Assembly: GCA_029961685.1 (NCBI GenBank)
Contig: JARWKL010000008.1
Coordinates: forward strand, 24,501,119 to 24,565,118
Direction: 5' to 3'
DNA: 64,000 nt
Origin: Aristolochia californica
Taxonomy: Eukaryota; Streptophyta; Magnoliopsida; Piperales; Aristolochiaceae
The number at the start of each line of letters is the position of its first letter. Positions within the stretch are counted from its first letter, which is position 1. This document shows, in pieces, positions 27,235-38,679 of the stretch. A program made the position numbers and the translations under genes. The notes under the pieces are model-generated. The model did no database searches, was not told the origin of the DNA, and saw only the letters and a program-made list of their open reading frames with translations.

Positions 27235-27835
27235 AACTTTTTGGAATTATCTCTCTCAGCATTTGTGCATTTCAATTTTGGATGTTCAGATTTTTTTTCA
27301 GATCCAAACTTGAGTTTTCACTCTCCCCTTTTTCTCGAAAACAAAAAACATATAAGGCATAGAAAAATGAAAATTTTAGAGTTCATGTATGCAAAAAAAT
27401 TTGAAAACTATAATAAATGTAAGTGAAGAAAATTATTTCACGCATTAAAAATGAACTCCAAGGTGTTGTTATCAATGTTTGGGAAATTCCACTAATACAA
27501 CCCCTAATAATAAGCTTGGTGGAATTTTAAAGGAAAGGGACTTCTAACTGATCCTAACTTGATTTAAATGTGGGGGATATGCATGCAAAAACATGTTGAG
27601 GATGCAAGTGACCTAAAGATCCAAAAATTTCAAGGAGTAGAAAAAATCAAATTCTCAAGTGGTTGGATATTTAGCAGAGCCAAACAAACCACTTTTTTCC
27701 TATCTTTAAAAATCACAGATACTTTTTGGAATTATCTCTATCAGCATTTGTGCGTTTCCATTTTAGATTTTCAATTTTTTTTTCAGATCCAAACTTGAGT
27801 TTTCACTCTCCCATTTTTCTCTTAAACAAAAAACA

Positions 27836-27870
27836 TATAAGGCACAAAAAAGATATAAGGCATAACAAAA
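27836..27870 (+). repeat. Local 18-bp tandem duplication inside a monomer
   Basis: The A-run segment is doubled: acaaaaaacatataaggc is followed at once by acaaaaaagatataaggc. This explains the long anchor spacing here (27720 to 28222, 502 bp). The two copies differ by one base. Confidence 0.85.
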
Positions 27871-28719
27871 TGAAAATTTTAGAGTTCATGTATGCAAAAA
27901 AATTTGAAAACAATAATAAATTTAAGTGAAGAAAATTATTTCACGCACTAAAAATGAACTCCAAGGTTTTGTTATTCATTCTTCTTAAATTCTACTAGTA
28001 CAACCCGTAATAAATAAGATAGCTGGAATTTTATAGGGAAGGGACTTCTAACTGATCCTGACATGCTTTAAATGTGGTGGATATGCATCCCAGAAACTTG
28101 TTGACGATGCAAGTGACCTAATGATCCAAAAAATACGAGTAGAAAAAATCAAATTCTCAAGTGGTTGTATATTTACCAGAGCCAAACAACCCACTTTTTG
28201 CCTATCCTTAAAAATCACAGATAGTTTTTGGAATTATCTCTCTCAGCATTTGTTCATTTCCAGTTTGGATGTTCAAATTTTTTTTTCAGATCCAACCTTG
28301 AGTTTTCACTCTCCAATTTTTCTCGTAAACAAAAAAGCTATAAGGCAAATAGATCACAACAAAATGAAAATTTTAGAGTTCATGTATGCAATAAAATTTG
28401 AAAACTATCAGAAATGTTAGTAAAGAAAATTATTTCACGCACTAAAATTGAACTCCAAGGTTTTATTATCCATGTTATTAAAATTCCACTAGTACGACCC
28501 CTAATAATAAGCTTGGTGGAATTTTATAGGAAAGGGACTCCTAATTGATCCTCACATGCTTTAAATGTGGTGGATACGCATGCTAGAAACATGTTGAGGA
28601 TGCAAGTGACCTAATGATCCAAAAATTTTAAAGTAGTAGGAAAAATCAAATTCTCAAGTGGTTGGATATTTTAGAAGAGCCAAACAACCCACTTTTTGCC
28701 TATCCTTAATAATAAGAGA

Positions 28720-29632
28720 TACTTTTCGGAATTATCTCTCTCAGCATTTGTGCATTTGCATTTTGGATGTTCAAATTTTTTTTCAGATCAAAACTTGAGT
28801 TTTCACTCTCCCCTTTTTCTCGTAAACAAAAACGATATAAGGCTAATAGATCACTACAAAATGAAAATTTTAGAGTTCATGTATGCAAAAAATTTGAAAA
28901 CTATAACAAATATAGGTGAAGAAAATTATTTCACACACTAAAAATGAACTCCTAGGTTTTGTTATCCATGTTTGGGACATTCCACTAGTACAACCCCTAA
29001 TAGTAGCTTGGTGGATTTTTATAGGAAAGGGACTTCTAACTGATCCTAACTTGTTTTAAATGTTGTGGATATGCATGCTAGAAAATAGTTGAGAATGCAA
29101 GTGACCTAATGATCTGAAAATTTAAAGGCGAAGAAAAAATCAAATTCTCAAGTGGTTGGATTATCTCTCTCCGCAATTGTGCATTTCCATTTTGGAAGTT
29201 CAAATATTTTTTCATATCCAAACTAGAGTTTTCACTCTGCCATTTTTATCGTAAAATAAAAGATATATGGCATAACAAAATGAAATTTTAGAGTTCATGG
29301 ATGGAAAAAAAATTGAAAACTATAATAAAAGTAAGTGAAGAAAATTATTTCACGCACTAAAAATGAACTCCAAGGTTTTGTTATCCATTTTTCATAAATT
29401 CCACTAGTACAACCCCTAATAAATAAGCTTGGTGGAATTTTATAGGGAAGGGATTCTAACTGATCCTAACATACTTTAAATGGGGTGGATATGCATGCCA
29501 GAAACATGTTGAGGATGCAAGTGACCTAATGATCCAAAAATTTCAAGGAGTAGAAAAAATAAAATTCTCAAGTGGTTGGATATTTACCAGAGCCATACAA
29601 CCCACTTTTTGCCTATCCTTAAAAATCACAGA
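28720..29632 (+). repeat. Two monomers, the second lacking its anchor region
   Basis: At about 29152-29168 the text goes from caagtggttgga into ttatctctctccgc. The gagccaaacaacccac stretch and the anchor (about 64 bp) are absent. Both parents have 'ttgga' near the join. The pair therefore measures 913 bp, where about 980 bp would be expected. Confidence 0.8.
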
Positions 29633-30607
29633 AACTTTTTGGAATTATCTCTCTGAGCATTTGTGCATTTCCATTTTCGTTGTTCAAATTTTTTTTTTAG
29701 ATCCAAACTTGAGTTTTCACACTCTCATTTTTCTCGTAAACAAAAAAGATATAAGGCATAACAAAATGAAGATTTTAGAGTTCATGTATGCAAAAAAATT
29801 TGAAAACTATAATAAATGTAAGTGAAGAAAATTATTTTACCCACTAAAAATGAACTCCAAGGTTTTGTTATCCATTTTTCAGAAATTCCACTAGTACAAC
29901 CACTAATAATAAGCTTGGTGGAATTTTATAGGAAATAGACTTCTAATTGATCGTAACATGCTTTAAATGTGGTGGATATGCATGCCATAAACATGTTGTG
30001 GATGCAAGTGACCTAATGATCCAAAAATTTCAAGGAGTAGAAAAGATTAAATTCTGAAGTAGTTGGATATTTTACCAGAGCCAAACAACCCACTTTTTGT
30101 CTATCCTTAAAAATCACAGAAACTTTTTGGAATTATCTCTCTCAGCATTTGTGCATTTCAATTTTGGATGTTCAGTTTTTTTTTTCAGATCCAAACTTGA
30201 GTTTTCAGTCTCCCCATTTTCTCGAAAACAAAAAAGATATAAGGGATAACATAATGAAAATTTTAGAGTTCATTTATGCAAAAAAATTTGAAAACAATAA
30301 TAAATGTAAGTGAAGAAAATTATTTCACGCACTAAAAATGTACTCCTAGGTTTTGTTATCCATGTTTGGGTAATTCCACTAGTACAACCTCTAATAATAA
30401 GCTGGGTGGAATTTTAAAGGAAAGGGACTTGTAACTGCTCCTAACTTCATTTAAATGCGGTGGATATGCATGCCAAAAACATGTTGAGGATGCAAGTGAT
30501 CTAAAGAACCAAAAATTTCAAGGAGTAGAAAAAATTAAATTCTCAAGTGGTTGGATATTTACTAGAGCCAAACAACCCACTTTTTGCCTATCCATAAAAA
30601 TCACAGA

Positions 30608-31386
30608 TACTTTTTGGAATTATCTCTCTCAACATTTGTGCATTTCCATTTTAGATGTTCAAATTTTTTTTGAGATCCTAGCTTGAGTTTTAACTGTTCC
30701 ATTTTTCTTGTAAACAAAAAATATTAAAGGCATAACAAAATGAAAATTTTAGAGTTCTTGTATGAAAAAAATTTGGAAAAGTATAATAAATGTAAGTGAA
30801 GAAAATTATTTCACTTACTAAAATTGAACTCCAAGGTTTTGTTATCCATATTTGGGAAATTCCACTAGTAACACCCACAATACTAGCTTGTTGGAATTTT
30901 ATAGGAAAGGGACTTCTAACTGATCCTTATATGCTTTAAATGTGGTGGATATGCCTGCCAGAAAGATGTTGGGGATGCAAGTGACCTTATTTCTCGTTAA
31001 CAAAAAAGATATAAGGCTAATAGATCGCTACAAAATGAAAATTTTAGAGTTCATGTATGCAAAAAATTTGAAAACTATAATAAATGTAAGTAAAGAAAAT
31101 TATTTCATGCACTAAAAATGAACTCCTAGTTTTGTTATTCATGTTTGGGACATTCCACTAGTACAACCCCTAATAATAGCTTGGTGGATTTTTATAGGAA
31201 AAGGACTTCTAACTGATCCTAACTTGCTTTAAATGTGGTGGATATGCATGCCAGAAACAAGTTGAGGATGTAAGTGACCTAATGATCAGAAAATTTCAAG
31301 GTGAAGAAAGAATCAAATTCTCAAGTGGTTGGATATTTTACCAGAGCCAAACAACCCACTTTTTGCCCATCCTTACAAATCACTGA
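30608..31386 (+). repeat. Truncated-monomer pair (779 bp), copy 1
   Basis: Two units together lack about 195-200 bp. At about 30987 the text jumps from gcaagtgacctta to tttctcgttaac, removing the aatttcaaggagtag, gagccaaac, anchor and poly-T segments. The identical join occurs at 37072-37083. Confidence 0.85.
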
Positions 31387-32270
31387 TACTTTTTGGAATT
31401 ATCTCTCTCAACATTTGTGCAATTCCATTTTGGATGTTCAAATTTTTTTTCTTATCCAAACTTGAGTTTTCACACTCCCAATTTTCTCAAAAACAAAAAA
31501 GATATAAGACAAATAGATCGCAACCAAATGAAAATTTTAGAGTTCATGTATGCTAAAAATTTTGAAAACTATAATATATGTAAGTGAAGAAAATTATTTC
31601 ACGCACTATAAATGAATTCCAAGGTTTTGTTATCCATGTATTGGAAATTCCACTAGTACAACCCCTAATAATAGCTTGGTGGATTTTTATAGCACAGGGA
31701 CTTTTAACTGATCCTAACATGCCTTAAATGTGGTGGATATGCATACCAGAAACATGTTAAGGATGCAAGTGACCTAATGATCCAAAAATTTCGAGAAGTA
31801 GAAAAACTCAATTTCTCAAGTGGTTGGATAATTACCAAAGCTAAACAATCCACTTTTTGCCTTTCCTTAAAAATCACAGATACTTTTTGGAATTATCTCT
31901 CTCAGCATTTGTACATTTCCATTTTGGATGTTCAAATTTTTTTCAGATCCAAACTTGAGTTTTAACTCTGCCATTTTTCTTGTAAACAAAATAGATATAA
32001 GGCATAATAAAATGAAAATTTTAGAGTTCACGTATGCAAAAAAATTTGAAAACTATAATAAATTTAAGTGAAGAAAATTATTTCACGCACTAAAAATGAA
32101 TTCCAAGGTTTTGTTATCCATGTTTCGGAAATTCCACTAGTACAACCCCTAATAATATGCTTGGTGGAATTTTATAGAAAAGGGACTTCTAACTGATCCT
32201 AACATGCTTTAAATGTGGTGGATATGCATGCCAGTAACATGTTGGGGACGCAAGTGACCTAATGATCCAA
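30890..32270 (+). repeat. Multi-monomer block A, copy 1 (repeated 6086 bp downstream)
   Basis: This block matches about 36976-38357 in order and in odd variants. Both copies have atgcctgccagaaagatgttgg followed by a deletion join at 30985-31000 (tgaccttatttctcgttaac). Both then have a taatagatcgctac insertion, tcagaaaatttcaaggtgaa, and cacagggacttttaactg with catgccttaaatg. The anchor offsets are 6086-6087 bp. A deletion shared at the same base is strong evidence of copying. Confidence 0.85.
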
Positions 32271-35200
32271 AAATTTCAAGGAGTAGAAAAAATCAAATTC
32301 TCAAGTAGTTGGATATTTACCAGAGCCAAACAACCCACTTTTTGCCTATCCTTAAAAATCTCAGATGTTTTTTTGAATTATCTCTCTCAGCATATGTGCA
32401 TTTCCATTTTAGATGTTCAAATTTTTTTTCAGATCCAAACTTGAGGATTTTCTCTCCCATTTTTTTCGTAAACTAAAAAGAGAAAGCATAACAAAATAAA
32501 AATTTTAGAGTTCAGGAATGTAAGTGAAGAAAATTATTTAACGCACTAAAAATGAACTCCAAGGTTTTCCTTTCCATGTTTGGCAAATTCCACAAGTACA
32601 ACCCCTAATAATAAGCTTGGTGGAATTTCGTTGGAAAGGGACTTCTAGCTGATCCTAACATGCTTTAAATTGGTGGATATGCATGCCAGAAACATGTTGA
32701 GGATGCAAGTGACCTAATGATCCAAAAATTTCAATGAGAAGAAAAAGTCAAATTCTCAAGTGGTTGGATATTTCCCAGACCCAAACAACCCACTTTTTGC
32801 CTATCCTTCAAAATCATTGTTAATTTTTGGAATGATCTCTCACCACAATTGTGCATTTCCATTTTTGAAGTTCAAATTTTTTTTCTTATCAAAACTTGAG
32901 TTTTAACTCTCCCTGTTTTCTCGTAAACAAAATAAATATAAGGCAAATAGATCGCAAAAAAATGAAAATTTAAGAGTTTATGTATGCAAAAAAATTTGAA
33001 AACTAAAATAAATGTTAGTGATGAAAATTATTTTACGCACTAAGCATGAACTCGAAGGTTTTGTTGTCCATGTTTTGGAAATTCAACTAGTACAACCCCT
33101 AATAATAAGCTGGGTGGAATTTTAAAGGAAATGGACTTCTAACTGATCCTAACATGCTTTAAATGTGGTGGATAAGCATGCCAGAAACATGTTGAGGATG
33201 GAAGTGACCTAATGATCAAAAAATTTCATGGAGTAGAAATAATCAAATTCTCAAGTGGTTGGATATTTACCAGAGCCAAACAACCCACTTTTTGCCTGTC
33301 CTTAAAAATCACAGATACTTTTTGGAATTATCTCTCTCAGCATTTGTGCATTTCCATTTTTGATGTTCAAATATTTTTTCAGATCCAAAACTCACTCTCC
33401 CATTTTTCTCATAAACAAAATAGATATAAGGCATTACAAAATGAAAATTTTAGAGTTCATGTATGCAAAAGAATTTGAAAAATATAATAAATTTAAGTGA
33501 ATAAAATTATTTCACATACTAAAAATGAACCCCAAGGTTTTGTTATCCATGATTCGGAAATTCCACCAGTACAACCCCTAATAATAAGCTTGGTGGAATT
33601 TTATAGGAAAGAGACTTCTAACTGATCCTAACATGCTTTAAATGTGGTGGATATGCATGCCAGAAACATGTTAAGGATGTAAGTGACCTAATGATCCAAA
33701 AATTTCAAGGAGTAGAAAAAATCAAATTCTCAAGTGGTTGGATATTTACCTGAGCCAAACAACCCACTGTCTGCCTATCCTTAAAAATCATAGATACTTT
33801 TTGGAATTATCTCTCTCAGCACTTGTGCATTTCCATTTTGGATGTTCAAATTTTTTTTCAGCTCCAAACTTGACCTTTCACTCACCCATTTTTCACGTAA
33901 ACAAAAAAGATATAAGGCATAACAAAATGAAAATTTTAGAATTCATGTATGAAAAAATATTTGAAAACTATAATAAATGTAAATGAAGAAAATTATTTCA
34001 CGCTTTAAAAATGAAGTCCAAGGTTTTGTTATCCATGTTTTGGAAATTCCTCTAGTACAACCCCTAATAATAAGCTTGGTGGAATTTTATGGGAAAGGGA
34101 CATCTAACTGATCCTAACTTGCTTTAAATGTGGTGGATATGCATGCCAGAAACATGTTGAGGATGCAAGTGACCTAATGATCCAAAAATTTCAAGGAGTA
34201 GAAAAAATCAAATTCTCAAGTGGTTGGATATTTAATAGAGCCAGACAACCCACTTTTTGCCTATCCTAAAAAATCACAGATACTTTTTGGAATTATCTCT
34301 CTCAGCATTTGTGCATTTCCATTTTAGATGTTCAAATTTTTTTTCAGATCCAAACTTGAGTTTTTTCTCTCCCATTTTTCTCGTAAACAAAAAAGATATA
34401 AAGCTTAACAAAATGAAAATTGTAGTGGTCATCTTAACAAAAAAATTTGAAATCTATAATAAACGTTAGTGAAGAAAATTATTTCACGCACTAAAAATGA
34501 ACTCCAAGGTTTTGGAAATTCCACTAGTACAACCCCTAATAATAAGCTTGGTGGAATTTTATAGGAAAGGGACTTCTAATGATCCTAACATGCTTTAAAT
34601 GTGGTGGATATGCATGCTAGAAACATGATGAGGATGCAAGTGACCTATTGATCCAAAAATTTCAAGGAGAAGAAAAAATCAAATTCTCAAGTGGTTGGAT
34701 ATTTAACAGAGCCAAACAACCCACTTTTTGCTTATCCTTAAAATTCACAGATACTTTTTGGAATCATCACTCTCAGCATTTGTGCATTTCCATTTTGGAT
34801 GTTCAAATTTTTTTTCAGATCCAAACTTGAGTTTTCTCTCTCCCATTTATTTTGTGAACAAAAAAGATATAAGGCATAACAAAATGAAAATTTTAGAGTT
34901 CATGTATGCAAGCAAATTTGAAAACTATACTAAATGTAAGTGAAGAAAATTATTTCACGCACTAAAAATGAACTCGAAGGTTTTGTTATCCATGTTTTGA
35001 AAATTGCACTAGAACAACCCGAAATAATAAGCTTGGTGAAATTTTAAAGGAAAGGGACTTCTAACTGATCCTAACATGCTTTAAATGTGGTGGATACCCA
35101 TGCCAGATACATGTTGAGGATGCAAGTGACCTAATGATTCAAAAAATTTCAAGGAGTAGAAATAATCAAATTATCTAGTGGTTGGAAATTTACCAGAGCA

Positions 35201-35690
35201 AAACAACCCACTTTTTGCCTATACTAAAAAATCACAGATACTTGTTGGAATTATCTCTCAGAGATTTTGTGTATTTCCATTTTAGCTATTCAAAATTTTT
35301 TTTGGATGCAAACTTTTGTTTTCGCTCTCCCATTTTCTCCTAAACAAAAAAGATATAAGGCATAACAAAATGAAAATTTTAGAGTTGATGTGTGCAAAAC
35401 AATTTGAAAACTATAATAAATGTAAGTGAAGAAAATTATTTCACACACTAAAAATGTACTAAAAGGTTTTGTTATCCGTGTTTGGGAAATTCCACTAGTA
35501 CAACCCCTAATAGTAAGCTTGGTGGAATTCCGTTGGAAAGGGACTTCTAACTGATCCTAACATGCTTTAAATTGGTGGATATGCATGCCTGAAACATGTT
35601 GAGGATGCAAGTGACCAAATGATCCAAAAACTTCAAGGAGTAGAAAATATCAAATTCTCAAGTGGTTGGATATTTACCAGAGCCAAACAA
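32271..35690 (+). repeat. Multi-monomer block B, copy 1 (~3.4 kb, repeated ~15.85 kb downstream)
   Basis: Anchors at 32366, 32821, 33316, 33795, 34281, 34752 and 35239 pair in order with 48193, 48673, 49169, 49648, 50135, 50606 and 51098, at offsets of 15827-15859 bp. Shared unusual states include tcagatgttttttt, ggaatgatctctcacc, aaggcattacaaaatg, cagctccaaacttgac, cacgctttaaaaatgaagtcc, aagcttaacaaaatg, a 12-13 bp deletion at ccaaggttttggaaattcc, atgcaagcaaattt, gcactagaacaaccc, and gtgtatttccattttagc. Copy 1 has an extra ~33-bp deletion at 32513-32523, which explains the smaller first offset. Confidence 0.88.
34281..34751 (+). repeat. Monomer with 12-13 bp deletion shared with 50135-50605
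   Basis: At 34502-34520 ccaaggttttggaaattcc replaces ccaaggttttgttatccatgtttgg..., so the unit measures 471 bp. The same deletion is present at 50358-50374, so it predates the ~15.85-kb duplication. The neighbouring gacttctaatgatcc (loss of 'ctg', near 34572 and 50429) is also shared. Confidence 0.85.
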
Positions 35691-36975
35691 CCCACTTTTT
35701 GCCTATCCTTAAAAATCACAGATACTTTTTGGAATTATCTCTCTCAGCATTTGTACATTTCCATTTTGGATGTTCAAATTTTTTTTCAGCTCCAAACTTG
35801 AGTTTTCACTCACCCGTTTTTCTCGTAAACAAAAAATATGTAAGCCATAACAAAAAGAAAATTTTAGAATTCATGTATGGAAAAAAATTTGAAAACTATA
35901 ATAAATGTAAATGAAGAAAATTATTTCACGCACTAGAAATGAAGTCCAAGGTTTTGTTATCCATGTTTTGGAAATTTCACTAGTACAACCCCTAATAATA
36001 AGCTTGGTGGAATTTTATGGGAAAGGGACATCTAACTGATCCTAACTTGCTTGAAATGTGGTGGATGTGCATGCCAGAAACATGTTGAGGATGCAAGTGA
36101 CCTAATGATCCAAAAATTTCATGGAGTAGAAAATATCAAATTCTCAAGTGGTTGGAGATTTACCAGAGCCAAACAACCCACTTTTTGCCTATCCTTAAAA
36201 ATCATAGAAACTTTTTTGAATTATCTCTCTAAGCATTTGTGCATTTCCATTTAAGTGGTTAAAATTTTTTTTCAGATCCAAACTTGAGTTTTCACTCTCC
36301 CATTTTTTTCGTAAACAAAAAAGTTATAAGGCATAACAATATGAAAATTTTAGAGTTCATCTTATAAAAAAAAATTTAAAACTATAATAAAATTAAGTGA
36401 AGAAAATTATTTCACGCACTAAAAATGAACTCCAGGGTTTTGTCATCCATGTTTGGGAAATTGCACTAGTACAACCCCTAATAATAAGCTTGGTGGAATT
36501 TTAAAGGAAAGGGACTTCTAACTGATCCTAACTTGCTTTAAATGTGGTGGACATGCAAGCCAGAACATGTTGAGGATGCAAGTGACCTAATGATCAAAAA
36601 ATTTTAAGGTGTAGAAATAATCAAATTATCAAGTGCTTGGATATTTACCAGAGCCAAACAACCCACTTTTTGCCTATCCATAAAAATCACAGATACTTTT
36701 TGGAATTATCTCTCTCAGCATTTGTGCATTTCCATTTTAGATGTTCAAATTTTTTTTTAGATCCAAACTTGAGTTTTAACTCTCCCATTTTTTTCGAAAA
36801 CAAAAAAGATATAAGGCATAAAAAAATGAAAATTTTAGAGTTCATGTATGCAAAAAAATTTGAAAACTATAATAAATGTAAGTGAAAAAAATTATTTCAC
36901 ACACTAAAAATGTACTAAAAGGTTTTGTTATCCATGTTTGGGAAATTCCATTAGTACAACCCCTAATAATAGCAT
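35460..36975 (+). repeat. Trimeric block C, copy 1 (repeated ~3221 bp downstream)
   Basis: Anchors 35723, 36209 and 36694 pair with 38939, 39430 and 39916. Both copies carry aattc.gttggaaaggg with aaattggtggatatgc, gaccaaatgatccaaaaac, aaaaaatatgtaag, catttaagtggtt, gagttcatcttat, aaattaagtgaag, and a final unit with acacactaaaaatgtac. Identity looks high (mid-90s per cent by eye, not computed). Confidence 0.85.
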
Positions 36976-38357
36976 GGTGGAATTTTATAGGAAAGGGACT
37001 TCTAACTGATCCTAATATGCTTTAAATGTGGTGGATATGCCTGCCAGAAAGATGTTGGGGATGCAAGTGACCTTATTTCCCGTTAACAAAAAAGATATAA
37101 GGATAATAGATCGCTACAAAATGAAAATTTTAGAGTTCATATATGCGAATAATTTGAAAATTATAATAAATGTAAGTAAAGAAAATTATTTCACGCACTA
37201 AAAATGAACTCCTAGGTTATGTTATCCATGTTTGGACATTCCACTAGTACAACCCCTAATAATAGCTTGGTGGATTTTTATAGGAAAGGGACTTCTAACT
37301 GATCCTAACTTGCTTTAAATGTGGTGGATATGCATGCTAGAAACAAGTTGAGGATGTAAGTGACCTAATGATCAGAAAATTTCAAGGTGAAGAAAAAATC
37401 AAATTCTCAAGTGGTTGGATATTTTACCAGAGCCAAACAACCCACTTTTTGCCGATCCTTACAAATCACTGATACTTTTTGGAATTATCGCTCTCAACAT
37501 TTGCGGAATTCCATTTTGGATGTTCAAATTTTTTTTCTTAGCCAAACTTGAGTTTTCACACTCCCAATTTTCTCGAAAACAAAAAAAGATATAAGGCAAC
37601 TAGATAGCAACCAAATGAAAAGTTTAGAGTTCATGTAGGCAAAAAATTTTGAAAACTATTATAAATGTAAGTGAAGAAAATTATTTCACACACTAAAAAT
37701 GAATTCCAAGGTTTTGTTATCCATGTTTGGGAAATTCCACTAGTACAACCCCTAATAATAGTTTGGTGGATTTTTATAGCACAGGGACTTTTAACTGATC
37801 CTAACATGCCTTAAATGTGGTGGATATGCATAACAGAAACATGTTAAGGATGCAAGCGACCTAATGATCCTAAAATTTCGAGAAGTAGAAAAAATCAATT
37901 TCTCAAGTGGTTGGATAATTACCAGAGCCAAACAATCCACTTTTTACCTATCCTTAAAAATCACAGATACTTTTTGGAATTATCTCTCTCAGCATTTGTG
38001 CATTTCCATTTTGGATGTTCAAATTTTTTTCAGATCCAAACTGGAGTTTTCTCTCTCCCATTTTTCTAGTAAACAAAAAAGATATAAGGCAAAATAAAAT
38101 GAAAATTTTAGAGTTCACGTGTGCAAAAAAATTTGAAAACTATAATAAATTTAGGTGAAGAAAATTATTTCGCGCACTAAAAAATTAACTCCAAGGTTTT
38201 ATTATCCATGTTTTGGAAATTCCACTAGTACAACCCCTAATAATAAGCTTGGTGGAATTTTATAGAAAAGGGACTTCTAACAGATCCTAACATGCTTTCA
38301 ATGTGGTGGATATGCATGCTAGTAACATGTTGGGGATGCAAGTGACCTAATGATCCA
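36976..38357 (+). repeat. Multi-monomer block A, copy 2
   Basis: Counterpart of 30890-32270 at offset 6086-6087 bp, including the same truncated unit (join near 37072-37083) and the cacagggactttt variant near 37782. It lies directly between the two copies of trimeric block C. The order is therefore C1, A2, C2, and A2 may have moved or been copied together with C-type monomers. Confidence 0.85.
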
Positions 38358-38679
38358 AAAATTTCAAGGAGTTGAAAAAATCAAATTCTCAAGTGGATGG
38401 ATATTTACCAAAGCCAAACAACCCACTTTTTTCCTATCCTTAAAAATCACAGATACTTTTTGGAATTATCTCTCTTAGCATTTGTGCATTTCCATTTTAG
38501 ATGTTCAAATTTTTTTTCAGATCCAAACTTGAGTTTTTACTCACCCATTTTTCTCGTAAACTAAAAAGATATAAGGCATAACAAAATGAAAATTTTAGAG
38601 TTCATGAATGCAAAAAAATTTGAAACCTATAATAAATGTTAGTGAAGAAAATTATTTAACGCACTAAAAATGAACTCGA

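Larger units (their letters stand above)
22404..30889 (+). repeat. Mixed satellite segment with several rearranged monomers
   Basis: Anchors are at 22404, 22889, 23367, 23845, 24339, 24823, 25299, 25795, 26289, 26774, 27235, 27720, 28222, 28720, (lost at about 29160), 29633, 30121 and 30608. 9-bp insertions lie near 23967, 25421, 25918, 28345 and 28842, and short-form units near 23430 and 24892. Two ~230-bp stretches (about 23010-23240 and 23979-24209) are almost identical although their surroundings differ. No genes are seen. Confidence 0.85.
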
